Source: Marasmius tenuissimus (lineage: Eukaryota > Basidiomycota > Agaricomycetes > Agaricales > Marasmiaceae). From it: a stretch of 64,000 bases of DNA. Each line of letters opens with the position of its first letter. Within the stretch, counting starts at the first letter, position 1. The notes beneath the pieces are model-generated. The model made no database searches. It saw only the letters and a program-made list of their open reading frames with translations, and had not been told where the DNA came from. Shown in pieces: positions 46,939 to 57,319 of the stretch. The stretch lies in the NCBI GenBank assembly GCA_029532415.1, contig JAQOTA010000026.1, forward strand, positions 1 through 64,000, in the 5' to 3' direction. The translations under genes and the position numbers were made by a program.

Positions 46939-48484
46939 TTACAGTTTCGACGGGTTCTTCCAAGCCGGTTTTCGTTTCTGAGATTGAGCAGTCAGCGGGA
47001 CAAAACGGTCACAACGGATGTAAAGGGACGATACTACCTCGGCAAACGCAGCCAGTCCTTCCTGGGAGTAGAGGTTACTGGGCTTTCAGCGTAATACAGA
47101 GGGGTGAATCCAACCTTGATATTCTCTCCGCGATACATCCTTGTCGACTCCGCCGCTGCGAGGTTGAGGTCATACGCATTCTCTGGATCGTACTTTTGAG
47201 CCAGAAGGAGTCTGGAAGTATTCAAATCTCAACAGGCGTTCACTAAACTGCTAGTCAGACTACTCACCCAACTTTCGTAGTCTGAACGCTGTCTGGCGAG
47301 TTTGCGATGATTTGTTCGGCGTAAGAAATAGCGGTCGACAGCAACGACGAAGAAGAAACGACCGCGTTTACGCTGAGATGCAGAACAAGGGCAGGAGTCA
47401 AGTCAAACGGAGTAGTAAGATGTTGAAGACCAAGTTCACTTACAACCCAAATCTCTCGTAGGCTTCCTGAGCAGTAACGTTCCTTCCGGTCAAAAGCATT
47501 TCAGACGCCAGCTATGAAATTACGGTAAGTACACCTCCTACACAAGAGAACGACTTTCAATGGAACATACCTGATGTCCAGCAATCTTTGAGAGCCTCGG
47601 GACACCACCAGCTGCAGCAAAAACACCACGCTTTACCTCTGGGAGGGCGAACTTGGCAGTGTCACTCGCTACAACGATATCGCAGTTGAGAACGATTTCG
47701 GTTCCTCCTCCGTAAGCTCCTGCAGAACATTGAAATCAGTAACACTCGTACACTTAAAATTGTCTTGACGGACCAATCCCATTTACAGCAGCAATGATGG
47801 GTTTTCTGAGCTGACGACGTGATAGCGAGCCGAAGCCGTGTTGAGGTGAGAGACGAGCTGCTGAGGAGCCAGACTTTTGCGCTTCGTTCCATCTGATGGT
47901 TTGGATGTGAGGAACCGCGGGGTATTGGAGGAAGGAAGGATAGATACGCGATTAGGTCCATTCCGGCGCAGAATGCGCGGCCGTTTCCGGTGACTATGAC
48001 GACCCTATAGAGTGGTGCGCATGGTTCAAAGTTGAAAGAAGGGAGTTATGACATCGAGTTTGCCCGCGAAAGCGCGTAATGTCCATAGGTTGTGTTCCAA
48101 TTTATGCATACCGACACCATTCATGGTGGGTTGGAGGTCAGAAAAGTGATGGAAATAGGCGCGTCAGCACGACCTCATGTGCAACGATGCTGAACGAGAG
48201 GAAACGCAAATATAGCTTCACATTCGGAATCGATGGCCCTCAACGATTCACCTCAACCAACTCCAGGCGCCGGAAGATGGTGGGCATAAATAATTGAAAC
48301 GTACGCACCAAAGATCATCTTCCTTTTCAAACCAATCCAAAACACTCTCCAAATCTTGCGCAAGTTGGGGTGACATCGCGTTCAACCTGTCCGGTCGGTT
48401 GAAGGTGAGGAGTACAACATGAGATGAGGGGAACGAAACGATAAGTTGCGTGGTTTTTGGTGGTTCTGAACTCGACTTTGCCAT
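46939..48484 (-). CDS. Peroxisomal enoyl-CoA hydratase/isomerase
   Basis: This crotonase-family enzyme adds water to trans-2-enoyl-CoA (or isomerises enoyl-CoA) in beta-oxidation. Exons begin 48484-48309 ([19 protein letters not shown]), then [58 protein letters not shown] and [19 protein letters not shown]. The last exons read [12 protein letters not shown] and [12 protein letters not shown]. The oxyanion motif (AFCAGMDL) and both Glu positions of hydratases (GGGTE, LPEV) are present. The C-terminal tripeptide SKL is a canonical PTS1, indicating peroxisomal import. It shares strand with the peroxygenase upstream. Confidence 0.88.
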
Positions 48485-49043
48485 TTTTGTGGCTGCACAA
48501 GAGCGTTTGGGATAGAATGTAAATATTGGTAGTTGTGGTTGAGGTGAGAGTCGCGGACCGGCTCTCAGTAGCCGTTAGCCGGAACTGGCTCATGTTCTCA
48601 CGCCACTTTTTATGGAGTTCGCGCAAAGCTCGCCAGACTCGAAGCCCGAGACTCCATTGATCCTTCCTGCTACCGACTCAGAAAAAGTAACGGCATTTAG
48701 ACTACTCAAGCTTACCAGTGAACGAGAGCTTCGCGTTCGAAGTCCACTCGTATTGGGGACCTGGTGATTGACTGTCGTCGTGACTCTCGTCGATGGGTGA
48801 TCTGGAGGTTTGTATTACGTGGTAGTTGTCCTGAGTGGAAAGATCGAGTATACACTCGCGAAGGATCTCCCGGCGGAGAGCTACTCCAGAATTCACCATA
48901 GAACACAGATAGAGAAGCCACAAGGAATGAAAATTCTAACACTCGTAGTGTTTAGTAATACTGTGGTATAGACGGTAGCGAGCTTAAGCCATATATAAAG
49001 GTCCATTGGTCAATATAAATATTCTTATGCCGTCTAGGAGCAC
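48485..49043. other. Intergenic spacer
   Basis: The promoter side of the hydratase gene and the 3' flank of the peroxygenase. Short frames only. Confidence 0.3.
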
Positions 49044-50065
49044 TCAAAGAATGGTTCCGTCCCTGAGCGGATCCTCCGTCGCACCAGGAGCAAGCGTGAG
49101 CCACGGATATTGCTCCGGGTTAGCCTCCCACTCCGAAGCCTGGAAAACACCTCTGAAAACCGGACTTTCCGTCGTGTCATCAATCGCCACCTTGGGAACT
49201 CTCCATCCTTCCTCGAGCGGCAACCTCTCCTCCCTAAAGAAGATATTAACATAGTCCTTTGGGGCTTTACCCGTCGCAGGATCGCCCATAACCAACAAGT
49301 AGAGTGCGGATTCTCTCGTCCTGATGAGAATTTCCTTGATGGTGTTGTGGAGGTTGGGGTTGTTGGCCTTTGAGTGCTCAAGACGGGCTTTCTGTACTTG
49401 ACCAGCGGAGGTGGCGTTGTAGTAGTCGACGCCGGGGTTGGAGTTTGCAAGGGTGGTGAAGATTTCCTCATTGAAAGGGACGTTGTTGCCGAGGTCTCTG
49501 TCAACGCGAGAGACGGAAGCATCGTGCTCGATGTTACCGTGTCTACAAGTGGCGATTAAACAATCTGAGTTGGTTCGCTATTGAGAGGAAAGGTTGAACG
49601 TACAGGCTGATATCACTCAAGCTGAATTCGTCGTCTGAGGGCGAAGCCATGACACCTGCCTTGGCGGCAAGAAGCAAAAGGTCCCGGTGGACGTTGAACC
49701 CCTCTGAGTGTGATAGATATGATGGTCAGTGGCTTTTCACATCTCGAGATAAACCGGCAATGACTCACCCAGTCCGGCCTTGAGGACCATCTTAATCGTG
49801 ATGTTCTTGCCGTCGTGAGGGAGGAAACCATGATTCGCAAGACTGAAGACCGGTTAGTACGTCGCATCTCCTATTTACAGAATCTAACTGACGTGTTCAG
49901 GCCGGGGCAAGGTCCTCGAGCATCAGTCTCAGTGGGCGCTTGGAACTGATGCTGCGACCAGTCGACCAATTCGTGAGGGTCGGCTCCCCGAGGGAGTACT
50001 CCCGCGACGGCAGCACTGGAGAAGAAGAGAAGAGTCAAGGTAGAGGAGAGGAGCTGAAACTTCAT
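49044..50065 (-). CDS. UPO: Short (group I) unspecific peroxygenase, heme-thiolate
   Basis: Four exons (50065-49893, 49842-49769, 49703-49604, 49542-49044) give 281 residues. This is a member of the chloroperoxidase/peroxygenase family, secreted heme-thiolate enzymes that use H2O2 to oxygenate fatty acids, aromatics and alkanes. The signal is LLSSTLTLLFFSSAAVAG. Next come RGPCPGLNTLANHGFLP, with the proximal Cys heme ligand in PCP, then the EHD motif in IEHDASVSRVD and FNEEIF with the candidate acid-base Glu. The PCP...EHD...E pattern and length fit short UPOs rather than the long ones. The start is MKFQLLSS. An ATG further upstream (at 50248) would precede the signal peptide and is unlikely. 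The first donor is GTCAGT. Confidence 0.88.
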
Positions 50066-51011
50066 CGTGAACGTCGTAAAAAGGCCGCAGAGAAAGAGCT
50101 GGAATGAGATAGGCAAGTGAGCTTGTTCTTTTCGTCTCACCATGGCAGCCTTTATATATCTCGAGTCTATGCTTGCGTATGTCCGACGCGCGTCGAATTT
50201 GCTTTCAGTAGCATCGACTTGCATTAGCCAAATGTGTAGTCGCAGCACCTTGGGGATACAGGATGATACCCAATCACAGCCCGTTGTTTTCAGATTATTG
50301 AGCGAAGCTGTGCCATGACCAAGGATAATAACCAGAATCTACCGTCTTACCGTCGCGGGTTACTTCCCGAACTGCTCGATAAATGCGATGAATGGATTCT
50401 CGCTTGCTCAGGCGCCCATTGACGGATTTACCCCAGGTCCAGCCGGACGGCAAGTACGTACAGGCGATCTAGGAAACAGAAAAAACAGCGATCCATAAAT
50501 ATGCCAGTGAGTTGCTTCCTCGTGGTAGCGTTGCTAGACTCCGTACGCCGTGGTACATGTATATAGTATGTACGTCGTTTTGACTTGTTCACAGTTATCC
50601 CCAGGTCTCAGGAAAGCCCAAGGGAATACACTTACTCCCCAAAAATGAGAAGAATATCCGTCCAGCCGCCAAGGCTCTGATCATCGTTCAGGGGCGCAGT
50701 ACGTACTGCGTTTCATCTGTCCCTCCGAAGTTCAAAGCACACGATAACCTGGATATTTCGTTTCCATGATACGAGAAAAAAATAATCGCTTGCAGATGCC
50801 CATAACAGTATTCAGTGGACCTCTCAAATCTCCTAGGCTCGACTCGCAAACATACCCACGAAATGGTTTGGTACTTGTATACGACGAGCATTGGTAATGG
50901 CCACTTTCTCGGGAATCATTCCCCCTGCGGACCGGTCGAAAGGGAAACGGATTCGAGACGACCGGATCCTGGCCTACATTGGCTACTCTTTACCAACAGG
51001 TCTTTCCGTAG
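50066..51011. other. Intergenic, no gene recognised
   Basis: Promoter of the peroxygenase, with a CTTTATATATCTC box at about 50151-50160, and the 3' flank of methyltransferase A. Remaining frames are short. Confidence 0.4.
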
Positions 51012-52748
51012 TCAATGCTTCGGTCGGAATAGATAATGACCCAGACCCCATCTAGAAAAAAAAAAGGTGTCCAGTAAACGCCCCGAAGCAATTCAAAACA
51101 AGAGAAAAAGGCGCACTCCTGACCCCCATTCATACTAAACAGCTCCGAACACGCCATGTAGTATACTCGGAACCTATAAAACGTCTTCTCTGCCTCAACA
51201 GGATCGAGCCCTTTCATATTCGCGTCGTCTTTCAGGTATTTGAAACCAGCTGCAGGGCGTGAATATTTGGATTTATCAGCGTGAGAGAGAGCAACAGTAG
51301 CTAGAGAGAGGGAGACGTACCCTTCCGATTGCTGTCCTGCATCTTCAACCAATCCTCTAGCGTCCCCGCGAGTAGTTCATCCCGGATAGATACCGACTCC
51401 TGATGAGTGTAAGGTCTTCTTGGAAGTACGCCTGGAGGATGTCCACGAGTGTTGTCAACCGCAGGGACCCGAGACTTCGATTGTAATCGAGAGAAACTCA
51501 CAAACAGATCAAGCGAGGGCATGGTGCCGCCTATTTCGGGTAGTCAGAGTCAGGTAGCGTTCAACTTGACCTTGGCGTAAAAGCTCAAAAGACGCACCCG
51601 AGAAGAAATTCTTCGCCATCCAACCGTCACCCTCTTCAAAGTGATATGGAGTGGTCTTGTGACAGAATATATGGATGAAGAGCAGGGACTCATTCGATTT
51701 GAGCCAGGTAGAGACCTTGAGCAAGAGCAGCTGGTAGTTTTTCACATGCTCGAACATCTAAAAGTCTTAGTGGGAACGCGAGGAATAAGGTACCGTGCAG
51801 ACATACTCCAATTGAAAGTATGCGGTCGAACCTGTGCAGAGACCCTTTAAACAATGCCATGGAGAGAGAAGGGGGGGAAGGAATACTCGCCGTGTTGATT
51901 CCTTAAACTCATGAATGTTTACATCTGCCGTTACTATCTTCGAAGAGGATTGGTCAGGTGTACGTGCCCCACGGAGCGTCGACTGACTTGTAGGTTCGTC
52001 AATTCGCGAGCTTTCGCCACAGAATCAATGTATATTTTCTGTGTTGCGGAATTCGATAAGCCGGTGATCCGAGACTTGGGATATTTCTGGCGATCTTCGT
52101 GTTTAGACACGCTGTCCTTCACCAAAAGTAGATACTATACTTATTACTTGGGCTAAATAGAGGGACAGGCTCCCCCATCCTATCAGCACCATTGATCAGA
52201 ACGAAGTCGAATATGGTATGGCACAAGTTGACGAACGCACCACAGCCCAGATCGAGGATGTCCTGTCCGTCCACCAACTGTGCCTCCTTGCAATGGCTGT
52301 CGAGCATGAGAATTTCTGCGTCCTCCAGAGTTTCCTTGCCAGTTGGATACAGACAAGACGAATACTTTGCGTACGGTCCCAGCGTCGAAAGAATAAAGTT
52401 AGTTGGAACCTGAAGAAATTCTGTAAAAACAGCATGACTCGAGAACAAGCAAATAGCCGGCCTCATAATGCTGTTCGTTGGCCTTCTCTGGTACGTCCGC
52501 AATGCTGCTTCGCGCCTTGACACCGGCAATCCATTCCATCTTTGCCGCATGATTAGCTTCGAGGGATCCCTGGTCAATTTCTCTGAGTCTCTGTCGTAGA
52601 ACAGCGCGAATGACGCGTCGTAGAACGAAATCGGGAACGAGACCCTATGGAAATTCAATGAATATCGACAACTAGGCAACTTGGACGCGGCACTCGCCTT
52701 GTCGAGTAGGTTATAGCCAACTGCGAGGATGCTGTCTACGAGCGACAT
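51012..52748 (-). pseudogene. Cyclopropane-synthase-like methyltransferase A, frameshifted
   Basis: The tandem partner of 53565-55279. All exons can be followed: MSLVDSILAVGYNLLDK, GLVPDFVLRRVIRA, FILSTLGPYAKYSSCLYPTG, the SAM-binding DILDLGCG then WGSLSLYLA, SRITGLSNSATQK, SIGMFEHVKNY and FIHIFCHKTTPYHFEEGDGW. After YLSGMNYSR two extra bases near 51375 (relative to copy B) shift the frame to a TAG, and the correct frame resumes as TLEDWLKMQDSNRK. The last exons and FRPKH stop are otherwise preserved. Introns starting at 52697 and 51890 use GC donors, and one at 52461 starts GCCGGC. Expected to lose the C-terminal third, unless the two bases are an assembly error. Confidence 0.75.
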
Positions 52749-53564
52749 TGTATACCGTAGATGCGATGAGGGTGTAGATGGTATGGGTTGCTTTCAACCT
52801 GATATTTTTTTTAAAATGACTAGCATGCACGGTGCTCAATGACAGCCCCAAAGTGACTAGCAAGAACTCGTAGCATGGTTGGCTGGACACTAGGAGGTCG
52901 CGGGCTTACCCGTTGGGATTGAGTGGATATACAGACTTGGGTCTGGTGATGGAGAGAACGTCTGGACCCGACACAGACTGAACGCTACTAGCGGAAGTGA
53001 AGCATTCCTTGGTTAATGTAACTGTCTCGGGAGTAATGCGATTGGAATAGTGTGCATTTAGGGTGGGGTGGTCCCCTCTGCAAGCTATCTGCCACTGACT
53101 GAGCAGAAAGCATCAATTCAGTGTAGCATTGAAAATCGCGCCGAGAGAAACATACAGGTGAGTTCCCCGTACTTCAGAACCTACAGAATGACTCCGAAAT
53201 CAAAAGGAACCGCCAGCATGAGGCCACGCCAAACCACGATAGAGTTTTCCGCCTCATCATTCGCAGCCTGTAGCTAAGACGATAGTGCAAGGAACCATCG
53301 AGTTCAGCTCACTAGTACGATTGTGGTCGCAAATGTATCAATGCCGGGGATGAGCCGGCACTTGGTTAAGACAAGTGTTGCTCCAACTGTCGCGGGAATG
53401 TATCGTATCGTAGGTTCGTCCCTATTGCAGCCTGGCCTCAGAGGAACAAACTTTGGGACAGACTGAGAATGCATGCATGCGGTGTACTAACATCTCTGGT
53501 CACAAAATGGCTTGGTTTGGTTTCGCGTTACAAACAGGTCCTCATCATTCCGCTACCCCAGCCT
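52749..53564. other. Spacer between tandem methyltransferases
   Basis: Promoter region of copy A and 3' flank of copy B. No gene found. Confidence 0.35.
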
Positions 53565-55279
53565 TCAATGCTTCCGTCGGAATAGATAATGTCCGACGCC
53601 CCATCTAGAGGAGAAAAATGTCAGCAAATCCCCCGTCCCAACAGTCGACTCTCGAGTCAGCGAATCGAGTGAAGGGACACATACTCCTGACCCCCATTCA
53701 TATTGAAAAGCTCCGAACACGCCATATAGAACACCCGGAACCTATAGAACGTCTTCTCGGCCTCAAGAGGATCGAGCCCTTTCTTCGTCGCGTCGTCTCG
53801 TAGCTCTTTGAGACCAGCTGCAGGCCATAGATTGTCAGCGTGTCAGAGCGGTAGGTTGCACGGATAAGGCTCACCCTTTTGATTACTGTCCTGGATCTTC
53901 AACCAGTCCTCCAACGTGCGCGAATAGTTCACCCCGGATAAGTACCAGCTCTTGATAAGGGTAAGGTCTTCTTGGAAGTATGCCTGTAGGGTGCACGAGA
54001 CCCATCAACCACCGAGACACGGCCCATTGAATACGACCGAGGAGAACTTACGAACAGATCCAGGGAGGGCATCGTTCCACCTTTTCCGAGACGTAAGAGT
54101 CAGGTCGTGTTCAGAAAGCGCCCGAGGGAACGTACCTGAGAAGAAATTCTTTGCCATCCAACCGTCACCCTCTTCGAAGTGGTATGGTGTGGTCTTGTGA
54201 CAGAAGATGTGAATGAAGAGTAAGGAGTCGTTCAATCTGAGCCAGGTAGAGACTTTGCGCAAGAGCATTTGGTAGTTCTTCATGTGCTCAAACATCTGAA
54301 GGTTCTCTAGGTGAATAGGCAAGGAACGAGATTGATATGGAGACGGACCTCAATCGAAAGAATACGGTCGAATCTGTGAAGTAATGCATTAGATGAAGTC
54401 CTAGAGAGACAGGAGGAAGGAGGGTACTCGCCGTTTCGATTCCTCAAACTCGTGTGTGTTGACATCTGCGGTTATTATCTTCAGGAATGATGAGCCAGAT
54501 GTGCTTGCACTGCGGATCATAGACTAACTTGTATGTTCGTCAATCCGCGAGCCTTCGCCGTCGAGTCAATGTATGCCTTTTGAGTTGTAGAATTTGATAA
54601 ACCGGTTATTCGAGACTTGGGGTATTTCTGGCAACCTTCGCGTTAAAAGGACACGGAGTCCACCAAAAACAGGCGCTATACCTGGGCCAAAAAGAGCGAC
54701 AGGCTTCCCCATCCTATGTACCAAAAGCATGGCTTAGAGACGTCAAAGACCAAAAGTTGTCAGAACGCACCACATCCCAGGTCCAAAACATCCTGCCCAT
54801 CCGCCAACTGTGCCTTCTCGCAATAGCTGTTCAACATAAGAATCTCTGCTTCCTCGAGGGTCTCCTTTCCAGTTGGATACAGACAAGACGAGTACTTTGC
54901 ATAAGGCCCCAATGTTGAAAGAATAAAGTCAGTCGAAACCTGAAAAAAATCCGTCAGAAAAAGTACGACTTGAGAGGAAAGAACCGACGCACCTCGTAAT
55001 GTTGCTCGTTGGCCTTCTCCGGCACATCTGCGATGCTACTTCGCGCCTTTACCCCAGCAACCCATTCCATCTTTGCAGCATGGTTAGCCTCTAGAGATCC
55101 ATGTTCAATTTCTCGGAGTCGTTGTCGTAGGAGAGCGCGAATGACGCGTCGTAAAACAAAATCAGGAATGAGACCCTGCACAGAGTATTAGTGTCAACAC
55201 AGCTAGATGGCTTCAACGTGAAGCTCACGCTGTCGAGAAGATTATAGCCAACTTCGAGGACGTTGTCTACGAGCGACAT
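53565..55279 (-). CDS. Cyclopropane-synthase-like SAM methyltransferase B, intact
   Basis: Twelve exons total 1077 nt and give 358 residues, in frame at every junction. The protein matches the CFAS / coclaurine N-methyltransferase-like branch: SLVDNVLEVGYNLLDS, VLRRVIRALLRQRL, GPYAKYSSCLYPTGKETLEE, VLDLGCG (SAM motif I), WGSLSLFLA, KSRITGLSNS, SIEMFEHMKNY, FCHKTTPYHFEEGDGWM, GTMPSLDLF, AYFQEDLTLIKSWYLSG, FYRFRVFYMACSELF and a WGVGHYLFRRKH end. Family members methylate unsaturated phospholipid chains or small amines. The substrate here is unknown. One intron (donor at 54431) starts GCGAGT and this GC donor is shared with copy A. Confidence 0.88.
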
Positions 55280-55739
55280 TGTGTGCCGTGGAGGAGATGA
55301 TGGTGGTAAGGGTATTAGTTGCGTTCAAACCGATTTTCATTGCTGAATAGCGATTCGATGACAACCTGCATCATCAATGAGGGTCACCATCGGGTACGGT
55401 GATTGCGGTCCCGGGTACCGCGTCATTTATTGAATCGAGGATGGCGACGAGCAGCATTGAGCAAGCTGCATCATGACTCAGTCACTCAAGGAGGAGGCTG
55501 GTAGAGACTTGGAGACTCGGAGAAGTTGTTTGAACCCAACTGGACGCCGGAATTCGACAAGCTTGAATCCCATTTCCTCATCATCCGGCTCTCGACTTGA
55601 CCAGGTAATGCAGCCATCAACGGATTCCATGAGTTTCAAGTCGAATAATCATTTACGCTTCACATTAGTGCTATACATACGCGTATAGAAACCTGAAACT
55701 TGGAAGAGGACGAGTCGACTTCAACACCTTCAACAGATC
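55280..55739. other. Spacer upstream of methyltransferase B
   Basis: Promoter region of copy B. No further feature recognised. Confidence 0.3.
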
Positions 55740-56174
55740 GACTCCAACGTACCATGATGATATGGCTGTGCTGTTTCGGCTTCGATACCGTGCCGGACCG
55801 TCGTGATCCGAACTATCTATTCTGCAACTTGGTCCCGGTCCTCATCGACATCGCTCGACGCTCACTTTGCTTGATCCTCCCCAGTTTTCTCCACACCTAT
55901 CCCTGACTTTTCATTGTATCTGACTCCGATGGAGGAGTCTGTACTTGTATACAGGCTCAAGACCTTCCAAAGAGACCTGACGTCATGCGGGGTTTTTCTT
56001 CGGCCAATGTACACTGGTCTCCAGTGATACCACCCAGCGCCCAGCTTTGGCCCCCAAGCTCATGGTTCTCGTCATAATCGTACGGTGTAAATGCTTTGGC
56101 CCGTGTGTATGGCATTACCAAGGGATTCGACGAGTTTCTCGACCTGAAGCATCTCAAAAGTTCGTGCCATAGCC
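55740..56174 (+). repeat. Degraded block shared with 6420-7150
   Basis: Patches such as GGCTGTGCT-TTCGGCT, GGATTCGACGAGTTTC and CCAAGGGATTC align with the block before TAP copy 2 in the same orientation and order. The block directly abuts the TAP terminal-exon fragment. No intact coding frame is present. Confidence 0.45.
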
Positions 56175-56393
56175 GCATAGCTCAGTCAACGCGCCTTCAA
56201 TATGCACCGCCGAGGTCGTTCGAGAATACTCGTGAACGGAACGCTACCCGAGCAAGGCACTATTTGTCCTAGGGATGGTACGCCTTTCGATGACGCTTCA
56301 GCCACGAACGCAACCTTGAGGCGGAATCTGATGTCTGCGGAGGATGCGACATTGGCTGATGTGATGCAGGAGCTCGCCAGAAAGTACTCGTAA
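56175..56393 (+). pseudogene. TAP-like peptidase terminal-exon fragment
   Basis: This corresponds only to the last exon of the TAP genes (from the residues after the catalytic His to the stop). It reads PSICTAEVVREY, then one base is missing before NGTLPEQGTICP, so the frame breaks. Met of CPMDG is replaced by Arg. It ends RKYS at a TAA. Its sequence is closest by eye to copies 2 and 3. No upstream exons are nearby, so it is a truncated duplicate. Confidence 0.8.
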
Positions 56394-56999
56394 CTCACTG
56401 CGTCACCTTGGATGGATCTCTGAGTCTTTGAATTCTCCGGAACTGGTCATGATGGCACTAGCGTTTATTCAGTGGTAGATCATGGATGGGCTAGAGCTAC
56501 ACGATTTGTTCGTAATCAAATTTTAACTCGAAAGACGGTCGAAATTCTTCATCACGAGTGGTCATGCTTGCGTGTTCGAAGTTCAACGGAGTCAGGACAC
56601 AACCGTTAAGCGCTGGGAAGATGGCGCATGGGAAGTGAGTTTTAATTGCGGCTCCGGTTGATGCCACAGGTTGTCTTGAACCTCTCGGGCCTCAAGCTTG
56701 TCTTCTTCATGCCCGCTCGGCTTTGACACTCTCGAGAAGTTCAAAGGCCATCCTACCGCATTAAGCGCCGACGTTATTTCAAATGGGCGTCCATCATGCC
56801 CGTACATGGTCTCCCAAGCGATAAGTAAGTCATATATTCACCGATCACCTTCTCATTCGTTGAGCATCAACATTAAAATTTCTTTGGTCTTTAATAAAGC
56901 GAACTGCTATAAGTGACTTTGTCCTCAACAGAGGGCCAGACATTCAGGAAGTGCGAAAGCAACTTGACACCAATTCTGAATCCGATACACAGCACTGCA
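56394..56999. other. Spacer before TAP copy 3
   Basis: No gene is recognised between the TAP fragment and the promoter of copy 3. Confidence 0.3.
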
Positions 57000-57319
57000 C
57001 AATAACACTGTCCGTAGTCCGCAGTCCGCGGTCGATGAACGTTCTACATACTGGAATAGCGGAGACGGTCACCCCAGCCCGATCAATTTGTGGCAATGGC
57101 TTCGCCTCACACCACCAGTAATTCACTAAGACTCAATATCGCACAAAACGAAAACGACGCAGTCGACCTGTCCGTGTTGGACCTCGACAAGTCCCGGGGT
57201 AAATCAGCACTCGCCACGGGAGGGTTCCTGACATTCTGTTGCATATATTTGCTGCGCATGCGTTTCTAGCTTCTATAAAGGCACGCTAATACAATGTTAG
57301 GTCTCCAGATTCCCCAAAC
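57000..57319 (+). promoter_or_regulatory. Conserved upstream region and TATA box of TAP copy 3
   Basis: GTCCGTAGTCCGCAGTCCGC and GGAATAGCGGAGACGGT tracts match copies 1 and 2. TATAAA at 57274-57279 lies 46 bp before the ATG. Confidence 0.6.
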
